Source: UBA8337 sp965662725
GTDB taxonomy: Bacteria; Pseudomonadota; Alphaproteobacteria; RS24
Direction of reading: 5' to 3'
DNA length: 21,704 bases
NCBI GenBank assembly: GCA_965662725.1
Contig: CBFIIT010000030.1
Coordinates: 1 to 21,704 of the forward strand
This document shows, one piece after another, positions 15,181 to 21,704 of the stretch. Position 1 is the stretch's first letter; each line of letters begins with the position of its first letter. The position numbers and the translations under genes were made by a program. The notes below the pieces were generated by a model. That model was not told where the DNA came from. It ran no database searches and saw only the letters and a list, made by a program, of their open reading frames with translations.

Positions 15181-16644
15181 TTAGCCTTGCTCTGCCAGCA
15201 GCGAAAGCTGATGCAGCTTCTCATCGCCTTGCTGGTCGGTCAGTCCGGTCGGATAATCGCCGGTGAAACAATGGTCGGTATATTGTGGCCGTTCGGCATT
15301 GCGCCCTTCGGGAAAGCCCATCGCCTTATACAAGCCATCAACACTCAAGAAAGCGAGGCTGTCAGCGCCAATATGGGCGCGCATTTCTTCAAGGCTATTA
15401 TTGGCCGCCAGCAGCGCTTCTTGGTCGGGCGTATCAATGCCGTAAAAATCAGGATGGGTAATCGGCGGCGCACCAATGCGCATATGCACTTCGGTGGCAC
15501 CGGCATCGCGCATCATTTGCACAATTTTGACCGAGGTTGTGCCGCGCACAATCGAGTCATCGATTAAAATAACCCGCTTGCCTTCAACATGGACGCGATT
15601 GGCATTGTGCTTCAGCTTAACCGAAAAGGCGCGAATGCTTTGCTGTGGCTCAATAAAGGTTCGACCGACATAATGATTGCGAATAATGCCCAGCTCAAAC
15701 GGCACGCCGGAAGCTTCGCCATAACCGATCGCCGCCGGCACGCCGCTATCGGGCACCGGTATTACGACATCGGCCTCAACATGGCTTTCTTCGGCCAATT
15801 GGCGGCCAAATTGCTTGCGGCAATCATAAACGCTTTTGCCGTCCACTGTGCTGTCGGGGCGGGCAAAATAAATATATTCAAAAATGCACGGGCGCGGCTC
15901 AATCGGCGGAAACGGTTTCAGGCTTTCCAGCCCATCTTCAGTAATCACGACAATCTCGCCATTTTCGACTTCGCGAACGAATTTTGCGCCGATAATATCC
16001 AGCGCGCAGGTCTCGGAGGCGAACATATAAGCGCCGTCCAACTCGCCAATAACCAAAGGCCGAATGCCCAGCGGGTCGCGCGCGCCAATCAGCTTTTTAT
16101 TGGTCATCACCACCAGCGCATAAGCCCCTTCAATCTGAAACAGCGCATCGGTGAAGCGCGACAATGTGTTGACCCGCTTGGAGCGCGCCACCAATTGCAA
16201 AATCGTTTCCGTGTCAGAGGTCGATTGAAAAATCGCCCCCTGTTTGACCAACTCGTCGCGCAAGGTCAGCGCATTGGTCAAATTGCCATTATGGGCAATG
16301 GCGAAGCCGCCGCCGGTCAAATCGGCAAATAGCGGCTGCACATTGCGCAAAATCGTCTCGCCGGTGGTGGAATAGCGAACATGCCCAACCGCCGATGTGC
16401 CTTGCAATTGGTCCAGCACGCTGGCTTTGGTGAAATGGTCAGAAACCAAACCGAGACGCCGCTCGGCAAAGAAATTGGAGCCGTCAAAAGAAACAATACC
16501 GGCCGCTTCTTGGCCGCGATGTTGCAGCGCATGAAGGCCGAGAGTGGTAAGCGCGGCAGCGTCTGCGTGACCGAAAATGCCGAAAACGCCGCATTCTTCG
16601 CGCAACCTGTCGCCATAAAGTGTTTGCTGGAGATTATCGCTCAT
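15181..16644 (-). CDS. purF: amidophosphoribosyltransferase (glutamine PRPP amidotransferase)
   Basis: Makes 5-phosphoribosylamine from PRPP and glutamine, the first step of purine synthesis. The 487 residues include a 17-residue propeptide, after which Cys18 (EECGVFGIFG) becomes the N-terminal nucleophile of the Ntn glutaminase domain. The phosphoribosyltransferase domain has the PRPP motif VILIDDSIVRGTT. The overall sequence (CIFEYIYFARPDS, HPDFYGIDTP) resembles the B. subtilis-type enzyme. However, two positions that I recall as Fe-S cysteine ligands there look replaced (HPDFYG; YTDHCFTG has only one of a CxxC pair). A [4Fe-4S] cluster is therefore unlikely. Start overlaps the cvpA stop (ATGA). 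Confidence 0.97.
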   Translation of the reverse strand: MSDNLQQTLYGDRLREECGVFGIFGHADAAALTTLGLHALQHRGQEAAGIVSFDGSNFFAERRLGLVSDHFTKASVLDQLQGTSAVGHVRYSTTGETILRNVQPLFADLTGGGFAIAHNGNLTNALTLRDELVKQGAIFQSTSDTETILQLVARSKRVNTLSRFTDALFQIEGAYALVVMTNKKLIGARDPLGIRPLVIGELDGAYMFASETCALDIIGAKFVREVENGEIVVITEDGLESLKPFPPIEPRPCIFEYIYFARPDSTVDGKSVYDCRKQFGRQLAEESHVEADVVIPVPDSGVPAAIGYGEASGVPFELGIIRNHYVGRTFIEPQQSIRAFSVKLKHNANRVHVEGKRVILIDDSIVRGTTSVKIVQMMRDAGATEVHMRIGAPPITHPDFYGIDTPDQEALLAANNSLEEMRAHIGADSLAFLSVDGLYKAMGFPEGRNAERPQYTDHCFTGDYPTGLTDQQGDEKLHQLSLLAEQG

Positions 16645-17336
16645 TTGGCCTCTTCCGTATTCCGGATCAAGCGTTCCATCTGGTCGCGTTCAAGCTGTTT
16701 ATAGCCTCTGTCCTGCGCGCTGTCTTCAACTTCCTCACTTAAATTTTCAAGTTCCTGCTGCACCGCATCGCGCAACGCCTCTTCGCCGACTTCGAGCAAG
16801 GCTTCTGTGCCTTTTTCAGTAACGGTTTGCCCGATATTGGCGACATTGAGCGGCAAGCGGTCAAGCGGCACAATGGCGACAAATGCCTTAGTGCCGGTTT
16901 GCACCATTGGGCGTAATTGAGCGTCGGCGATGAATTCCGGATGGTCTTTTTCGGGTATCACTGCGGAAATGCCGAAATAGAACATGCAAATTATAAACGC
17001 CCCGCGCAACAGGCCGAAACCGACGCCAAGCGTGCGGTCAAGCGGGCCAAGGCCGGTGCCTTTAATCGAACTGGCGATAAAGCTGCTGGCTATCGTGGTC
17101 GCAATGAGCACGATTAAAAAGACAATCAGCATGGCTCCGCCACTGACCGCCCAATCAATATCAATATAATCGGCCAATAGCGGTTTCAGAGACGGGCCGA
17201 TGAAAATCGCCGCATAGCCGGATAATATCCAGCCGGTGATGGACAGCACTTCTTTGGTGAAGCCGCGCAACAGCGATAGCGATGCTGAAATCAGCAAAAC
17301 TGCGATGATTGCGTAGTCAAAACCGGCCATGGCCAT
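16641..17336 (-). CDS. cvpA: CvpA family inner membrane protein
   Basis: A 231-residue protein with four membrane segments at about residues 6-25, 31-48, 64-89 and 108-128. It carries the family pattern SLLRGFTKEVLSITGWILSG near the start and LGPLDRTLGVGFGLLRG before the last helix. The remaining hundred residues are soluble, charged, and probably helical near the C-terminus. CvpA is needed for colicin V production in E. coli, and its role is linked to envelope homeostasis. It precedes purF in many proteobacteria, as here, with a four-base overlap. The ATG at 17336 has AGG nearby; the ATG at 17330 is an alternative. Confidence 0.9.
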   Translation of the reverse strand: MAMAGFDYAIIAVLLISASLSLLRGFTKEVLSITGWILSGYAAIFIGPSLKPLLADYIDIDWAVSGGAMLIVFLIVLIATTIASSFIASSIKGTGLGPLDRTLGVGFGLLRGAFIICMFYFGISAVIPEKDHPEFIADAQLRPMVQTGTKAFVAIVPLDRLPLNVANIGQTVTEKGTEALLEVGEEALRDAVQQELENLSEEVEDSAQDRGYKQLERDQMERLIRNTEEAK

Positions 17337-17392
17337 TGCCTATCATGAGTCGGGTCGATGGCGCTTTTGCTTAATCACCGCCCCAGCGGATT

Positions 17393-18772
17393 TCAATCTG
17401 AAGATGCCGATACGCCCAAAGCGGCTATTAATGCGCCAAGGTCATCTATTTCACGCACATTGACGCCATTTGTTTTTTCGCCTTTACCGGCTTTCGGCGC
17501 ATAGGCGGATTTAAAGCCGAGTTTTTCAGCCTCTTTCAAGCGCACATTGTTTTGCGCCACAGGGCGCACCGCGCCCGACAAGCTCAACTCGCCATAAACA
17601 ATCGTATCGCGGGCAATCGGTTTGCCACTGAGCGAAGAAATTAACGCCGCCGCAACAGCGAGGTCAGCCGCCGGTTCGTTAATGCGCAAACCACCGGCAA
17701 CATTTAAAAACACATCGCGTCCGGCAAAGGTCAGTCCGCAGCGCGCTTCCAATACGGCCAATACCATGGACAGGCGATTATTATCCCAACCGACAACAGC
17801 GCGGCGCGGGGTCGCCAAAGAAGAGGGTGCGGCCAGCGCTTGTATTTCGACCAAAACCGGCCTTGTGCCTTCAATTCCGGCATAAACCGCAGCACCCGGC
17901 ACATCCGCCTCGCGCCCCTCCAGAAACAGGGCAGAGGGGTTTTGCACTTCCATCAGACCGGCACCCTGCATTTCAAACACGCCCATTTCATGCGCCGGAC
18001 CGAAGCGGTTTTTAATCGCCCGCAAAATACGAAATTGGTCGCCACGGTCGCCCTCAAAATAAACCACCGTATCAACCATATGTTCCAAAACGCGGGGGCC
18101 GGCAATCTGTCCGTCTTTGGTGACGTGGCCAACCAGAATAAGCGGTGCATCGCTGTTTTTGGCAAAGTGAATAAGCTCTTGGCTGGCGACGCGCACTTGG
18201 CTGACCGTGCCGGGGGCCGCTTCGATGGCCGGCGACCACATGGTCTGAATGGAATCGATAACCACCAGCGCCAAATCGCCTTCTTTTTTCAGCGTATTTA
18301 TAATATCAGCAACATTGGTCTCTGACGCCAATTGCACCGGTGCGTCTGACAGGCCCAGACGATTTGCCCGCATGCGAAGTTGCGCCAAGGCTTCCTCGCC
18401 CGACACATAAATCACTTTGCCGCCCTTTTTGCCAACCGCAGCGGCGGCTTGCAAAAGCAGTGTAGATTTGCCGATACCGGGGTCACCGCCAATAAGCGTG
18501 GCCGAGCCGGGCACTAATCCACCGCCCAATACACGGTCGAATTCGCTAATGCCGGTTTTGCCGCGTTGCGGTTCTTTTTCCTCACCGGCCAATGCCGATA
18601 GGGTGACGCTTTTGCCTTTGGTTTTTTTCGCACCCTTGCCGATGGGCGGGGCAGCGCTGGCAGCTTGTTCGGAAATTGAATTCCAAGCGTTACAGGCTTC
18701 ACATTTGCCCGACCATTTGGTGGTGACATTGCCGCATTGATTGCAGATATATTCGCTGGCTGCGCGGGCCAT
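17393..18772 (-). CDS. radA: DNA repair protein RadA (Sms)
   Basis: RecA-like ATPase that promotes branch migration and processing of recombination intermediates. The 459 residues show a C4 zinc finger (Cys10, Cys13, Cys24, Cys27), Walker A GDPGIGKST at 96-104, the RadA-specific KNRFG at 254-258, and a C-terminal Lon-protease-like domain. There the Lon catalytic Ser position reads EPAADLAVAAAL, as expected for inactive RadA domains. Its ATG overlaps the mlaF stop by one base (TAATG). A 56-base gap separates it from cvpA, the largest gap in this operon. Confidence 0.97.
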   Translation of the reverse strand: MARAASEYICNQCGNVTTKWSGKCEACNAWNSISEQAASAAPPIGKGAKKTKGKSVTLSALAGEEKEPQRGKTGISEFDRVLGGGLVPGSATLIGGDPGIGKSTLLLQAAAAVGKKGGKVIYVSGEEALAQLRMRANRLGLSDAPVQLASETNVADIINTLKKEGDLALVVIDSIQTMWSPAIEAAPGTVSQVRVASQELIHFAKNSDAPLILVGHVTKDGQIAGPRVLEHMVDTVVYFEGDRGDQFRILRAIKNRFGPAHEMGVFEMQGAGLMEVQNPSALFLEGREADVPGAAVYAGIEGTRPVLVEIQALAAPSSLATPRRAVVGWDNNRLSMVLAVLEARCGLTFAGRDVFLNVAGGLRINEPAADLAVAAALISSLSGKPIARDTIVYGELSLSGAVRPVAQNNVRLKEAEKLGFKSAYAPKAGKGEKTNGVNVREIDDLGALIAALGVSASSD

Positions 18773-19566
18773 TAGCTTGCCATATCGGCTTGCAGGTCAA
18801 GCTGCTGGCCTTCAACTTCAATCGGCCCATGCGCCAAACCATTGATGAACTGGTTTAAAAACGGGTCATCTGAGGCTTCTAGTTCGTCTGGGGCGCCTTG
18901 CCAGATAATCTCGCCCTTATAAAGCAGCGCGGTTTTATCAGCGATGGCACGAACACTGGTCATATCATGGGTGATGGTCATGGTGGTGGCACCCAGCTCT
19001 TGCACGCAATCGCGGATAAGATGATTAATGACATCGGTCATAATCGGGTCGAGACCGGTTGTCGGTTCATCGAAGAAAATAATTTCCGGCTTGGAGGCAA
19101 TGGCGCGCGCCAAACCGACACGCTTATGCATTCCGCCGGATAAGGAGGCGGGCGATAAATCCAATAAATCAGAGCCAAGCTCAACCCGCTTCAGTGCATT
19201 AACGGCCAGGTCGCGGGCATCTGTTTCGTTCATGCCATCATTTTGAATGGCGCGAAATGCAACGTTCTTCCAAACCGGTAGGCTGTCAAACAAGGCGCCG
19301 TTTTGAAACAACATGCCGATTTGCTGGTCAATATCGGCCCGTTTGCCGCGCGCCAATCCGACGGTTTCTTGTCCGTCAATTTTTATCGAGCCGCTATCGG
19401 GCGTCAGCAGGCCCAATATGGATTTCAACATGACTGATTTACCGCTGCCCGAACCGCCGATGACGACAACCGATTGTCCGCTTTCGACTTCCAGATTAAC
19501 GCCGCGCAAAACATCCTTCGGCCCGAAGCTTTTATGAACATCAGTCAGGGCGATTTTTGCGGTCAT
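18772..19566 (-). CDS. mlaF: MlaF-like ABC transporter ATP-binding protein
   Basis: A 264-residue ATPase with Walker A GGSGSGKS (37-44), Q-loop Gln88, signature LSGGM (142-146) followed by HKRVGLARAI, and Walker B IIFFDEPTTGLDP (162-174). The LSGGM signature and the pairing with an MlaE permease mark it as the phospholipid/organic-solvent-tolerance (Mla/Ttg2A) type. The complex would move phospholipids between inner membrane and periplasm. Its ATG overlaps the mlaE stop by four bases. No MCE-domain mlaD gene lies in the window, so the partner must be elsewhere or absent. Confidence 0.92.
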   Translation of the reverse strand: MTAKIALTDVHKSFGPKDVLRGVNLEVESGQSVVVIGGSGSGKSVMLKSILGLLTPDSGSIKIDGQETVGLARGKRADIDQQIGMLFQNGALFDSLPVWKNVAFRAIQNDGMNETDARDLAVNALKRVELGSDLLDLSPASLSGGMHKRVGLARAIASKPEIIFFDEPTTGLDPIMTDVINHLIRDCVQELGATTMTITHDMTSVRAIADKTALLYKGEIIWQGAPDELEASDDPFLNQFINGLAHGPIEVEGQQLDLQADMAS

Positions 19567-20336
19567 GATGAGAACAGCAAAGAGGTCATCAGATAATTTG
19601 CCGCCAGAATAAGAATGGAGGCAGAAACAACAGCATTGGTTGTGGCGCGGCCAACCCCTTGTGCGCCACCGGCTGAATAATAGCCATTATAACACCCCAT
19701 AATGGCGATAATGAAACCGAACACTGCCGCTTTAATGAGGCCGGATGAAACATCCGCAACAGTCAAAAAATTGACTGTGCGTTGAACATAAATGGCGGCG
19801 TTGAAATCAAATGATTGCGTGCCGACAACAAAGCCGCCGAAAACGCCTATAATATCGGCCACCAAAGCCAGTACCGGCATGCACAAAGTGGCGGCGATGA
19901 CGCGCGGCGCGACCAGATATTTATGCGGGTTAGTGGATAATGTGGTCAGCGCGTCTATTTGCTCGGTCACGCGCATGGTTCCGATCTCAGCCGCAATCGC
20001 AGCCGATACGCGGCCCGCTACCATTAAACCTCCAAGCACCGGGCCAAGTTCGCGCGTAATGCCAAGTGCAACAATGCTTGAGACAATCGCCTCGGAATTG
20101 AACTGATTGCCGCCATAGTAAATTTGAATGGCCAGCGCGCCGCCGGTGAAGAATGAGGTGAGCGCCACAACCGGCAGTGAAAAATAGCCAATGCGGATGA
20201 TTTGCTGGCCAATCATACGGAAATAAATCGGCGGCTGCACAATCGCGGCCAGTGTTTGGCCGACAAAAACTGACAGCCTTCCGGTTTGCGCAAAAAACGC
20301 CAGAAAGAATTGTCCGATGGTTGAAAGAAAGGTCAC
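19563..20336 (-). CDS. mlaE: MlaE-like ABC transporter permease
   Basis: A membrane permease of 257 residues from the GTG at 20336, close to the 260 of E. coli MlaE, with about five membrane helices. Family motifs include ITRELGPVLGGLMVAGRVSAAIAAEIGTMRVTEQIDAL and, near the end, GVGRATTNAVVSA. The GTG is chosen because GGAG (20346-20343 on this strand) lies six bases ahead and the gene then follows alr by 13 bases. An in-frame ATG at 20402 would overlap alr by 53 bases and add 22 residues; I cannot exclude it. Together with mlaF it forms the transporter core. Confidence 0.9.
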   Translation of the reverse strand: MTFLSTIGQFFLAFFAQTGRLSVFVGQTLAAIVQPPIYFRMIGQQIIRIGYFSLPVVALTSFFTGGALAIQIYYGGNQFNSEAIVSSIVALGITRELGPVLGGLMVAGRVSAAIAAEIGTMRVTEQIDALTTLSTNPHKYLVAPRVIAATLCMPVLALVADIIGVFGGFVVGTQSFDFNAAIYVQRTVNFLTVADVSSGLIKAAVFGFIIAIMGCYNGYYSAGGAQGVGRATTNAVVSASILILAANYLMTSLLFSS

Positions 20337-20342
20337 TGCCTG

Positions 20343-20346
20343 CTCC
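20343..20346 (-). promoter_or_regulatory. ribosome binding site deciding the mlaE start
   Basis: GGAG on the - strand, six bases before the GTG at 20336 and just after the alr stop codon. It supports the shorter mlaE protein over the ATG at 20402 that lies inside alr. Confidence 0.55.
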
Positions 20347-20349
20347 GCT

Positions 20350-21474
20350 TTATTTTTTATATATGCGGTTATAGCGACTACCGAGCGATGTGAGAAGCTC
20401 ATAAGAGATGGTTTGGCCGGTTGCGGCTAAATCATCAATCGCGTTATCCGGCCCGAAAATCTCGACCATATCGCCGACATTCGGCATTTGCGGCAGATTG
20501 CTGAGGTCAATCGCCAGACTGTCCATGGAAATACGACCCAATAAAGACACCGGATGACCGTTCAGCATAAAGCGCACCGGTGACGGGGTTTGATTGCCGA
20601 AATGGCGCGCCAGCCCATCGCCATAGCCAAGGCTGGCAATGCCGATATTCATTTCACCGGCGGCGGTAAAAGTCGCGCCATAGCCGATAGCGTCTCCGGC
20701 GGATAATCGGCGGGTCTGCAATATCGGCGCGCGCAAAGCGGCGACCGTTTTTAGCGCATCAGCCTTATCGCCGGTTGCCGAGCAGCCATACAGCATGGTG
20801 CCCGTGCGGACGATATCGAAATGAAAATCAGGCCCCAGCATAATGCCACCGCTATTGGCCAGCGAAGCGGGTGCATCAGGCAATAGGCTCAGCGCATGGC
20901 GAAAACGCTCCAATTGCGCGCGGTTCATTGGATGCGTGGCGTCATCGGCGCAGGCCAAATGGCTAGCGATAAGCGATAAGTCCCACCCGTCAAACAGCGC
21001 CGGATTATCGGCCAGTTCGGCCACGCCCAATTCGTCAAAGCCCAGTCGATTAAAGCCGCTATCGACAAACAGGCAGGCGGCAAGGCTGCCATTGGAATTT
21101 TGGTCGGATTGGCAATAGGCTTGCCAGTCTTCAATTTGCGCCATGCTTATCAAACAAGGGCGTAAATTATGTTCGGCAAATTGGGCTGCTGTGCCGCGCG
21201 GCACGCCATTCAACACATAAATAATGCAATCGGGCAGGGTGGCGCGCAAAGCAATCCCTTCAGTCAATTGGGCAACCCAAAAGGTTTTGCAACCGGCTTC
21301 GTGCAAAGTGGTCGCCAAATGCGCCATGCCGAGGCCATAGCCGTCAGCTTTCACCACCGCGCTGGTTTCTGCCGAAGCGGCATTTTTTCGCATGGTTTTA
21401 TAATTGGCGGCGAGGGCGGCCAAATCAATGGTCAGTTCGGCTTGGTCTGATGCCGGTGTATCGGCGGCGGCCAT
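20350..21474 (-). CDS. alr: alanine racemase
   Basis: PLP enzyme converting L- to D-alanine for peptidoglycan. From the ATG at 21474 it has 374 residues, the normal length. The PLP lysine is Lys42 (AVVKADGYGLG) and the opposite catalytic base is Tyr265 (DAIGYGATF); VDSGFNRLGF and LGYGDGLAR are also family signatures. The upstream frame is open for another 39 codons, but those overlap dnaB in a different frame and give an unlikely N-terminus. The ATG begins one base after the dnaB stop, so coupling is likely. The alr/dnaB neighbourhood is known from other bacteria. Confidence 0.96.
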   Translation of the reverse strand: MAAADTPASDQAELTIDLAALAANYKTMRKNAASAETSAVVKADGYGLGMAHLATTLHEAGCKTFWVAQLTEGIALRATLPDCIIYVLNGVPRGTAAQFAEHNLRPCLISMAQIEDWQAYCQSDQNSNGSLAACLFVDSGFNRLGFDELGVAELADNPALFDGWDLSLIASHLACADDATHPMNRAQLERFRHALSLLPDAPASLANSGGIMLGPDFHFDIVRTGTMLYGCSATGDKADALKTVAALRAPILQTRRLSAGDAIGYGATFTAAGEMNIGIASLGYGDGLARHFGNQTPSPVRFMLNGHPVSLLGRISMDSLAIDLSNLPQMPNVGDMVEIFGPDNAIDDLAATGQTISYELLTSLGSRYNRIYKK

Positions 21475-21475
21475 A

Positions 21476-21704
21476 TCAGTCAAAACGCTCCGGCATATGG
21501 TCTTCTTCCTGCAAATCGCTAAACCGCGTGAAGCGGTCTTCAAACGCCATTTTGGCAGTGCCGACCGGTCCGTGACGGTTTTTACCGACAATCACTTCTG
21601 CCGTGCCATCGACAGCCGACATGCGTTCCTGCCAAGCGAGGAAGTCTTCCGTGCCTTCTTGCGGTTTTTCGCGCATCAAATAATACGGCTCCCGATAAAC
21701 AAAC
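21476..21704 (-). CDS. dnaB: replicative DNA helicase DnaB, C-terminal fragment
   Basis: Only the last 75 or so codons are in the window; the gene continues past the right edge. The visible end reads FVYREPYYL, then AEVIVGKNRHGPVGTAKMAFEDRFTRFSDL, which matches the C-terminal RecA-like domain of DnaB (VYRE-YY and GK-RHGP-G motifs) with a short acidic tail. DnaB is the ring helicase of the replisome. It is the first visible gene of the - strand operon, and alr starts one base after its stop. The N-terminal domain and Walker A motif are not visible. Confidence 0.93.
   Translation of the reverse strand, partial: FVYREPYYLMREKPQEGTEDFLAWQERMSAVDGTAEVIVGKNRHGPVGTAKMAFEDRFTRFSDLQEEDHMPERFD

Noticed and set aside
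15589..16332. 247-codon open frame on the + strand opposite purF
   Set aside because: It is fully antisense to conserved purF sequence, has no known domain, and its composition is typical of complement-strand shadows.
20337..20402. Extended MlaE start (ATG at 20402) overlapping alr by 53 bases
   Set aside because: It is possible, but the GTG at 20336 has a well-spaced GGAG directly after the alr stop and gives the normal family length.
1..21704. Defence island, prophage, toxin-antitoxin pair, CRISPR array or insertion sequence
   Set aside because: I looked for transposases, integrases, restriction or abortive-infection proteins, regular short repeats and tRNA-flanked insertions and saw none. 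Nearly all genes are housekeeping or common conserved families.

Overview
The window looks like a stretch of core chromosome from an alphaproteobacterium. Base composition is moderate by eye, and genes are packed with short or no gaps. The best taxonomic clues are the protein sequences and the gene orders yfgM-like/bamB/der and dnaB/alr/.../radA/cvpA/purF/SDR. A marine or free-living lineage is possible, but I cannot name a genus from sequence alone. I see no rRNA, tRNA, CRISPR array, phage gene, transposase or insertion sequence. No gene-free gap exceeds about 130 bases.

Left part (1-8510, all + strand): rlmE (23S rRNA 2'-O-methyltransferase), guaB (IMP dehydrogenase), an RsmB-like 16S rRNA m5C methyltransferase whose GTG overlaps the guaB stop by one base, a small secreted TPR protein, and guaA (GMP synthase). 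guaB and guaA are the two steps from IMP to GMP and bracket an rRNA methyltransferase. After guaA comes a run of small genes: a DUF3147 membrane protein, a YtoQ/Nuc_deoxyri_tr3 protein, the nucleoside phosphorylase PpnP, a dual-specificity-phosphatase-like protein with a non-standard P-loop, a GFA-type zinc protein, a membrane-anchored DM13 protein and an EmrE-like SMR transporter. The last four are coupled by ATGA overlaps or nearly touch.

Middle (8511-14336, + strand): an SDR oxidoreductase whose ribosome binding site lies in a perfect inverted repeat, panB (pantothenate/CoA synthesis), then yfgM-like, bamB (outer-membrane protein assembly lipoprotein) and der (ribosome assembly GTPase), the same order as in Escherichia coli. 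A 74-residue five-cysteine protein of unknown function follows.

Right part (14467-21704, - strand): one tightly coupled gene series, read right to left: dnaB (3' end only), alr, mlaE, mlaF, radA, cvpA, purF and an SDR. It joins replication, D-alanine supply, envelope lipid transport, recombination and the first step of purine synthesis. The two large gene blocks converge on a 130-bp gap holding an imperfect inverted repeat of about 79 bases.

I did not find a convincing new defence or mobile system. The points most worth a second look are the YtoQ-PpnP pair, the C-x4-R phosphatase-like protein and its coupled neighbours, the start-codon hairpin at 8554-8573, the inverted repeat at 14354-14432, and an mlaEF pair with no MCE-domain partner beside it.
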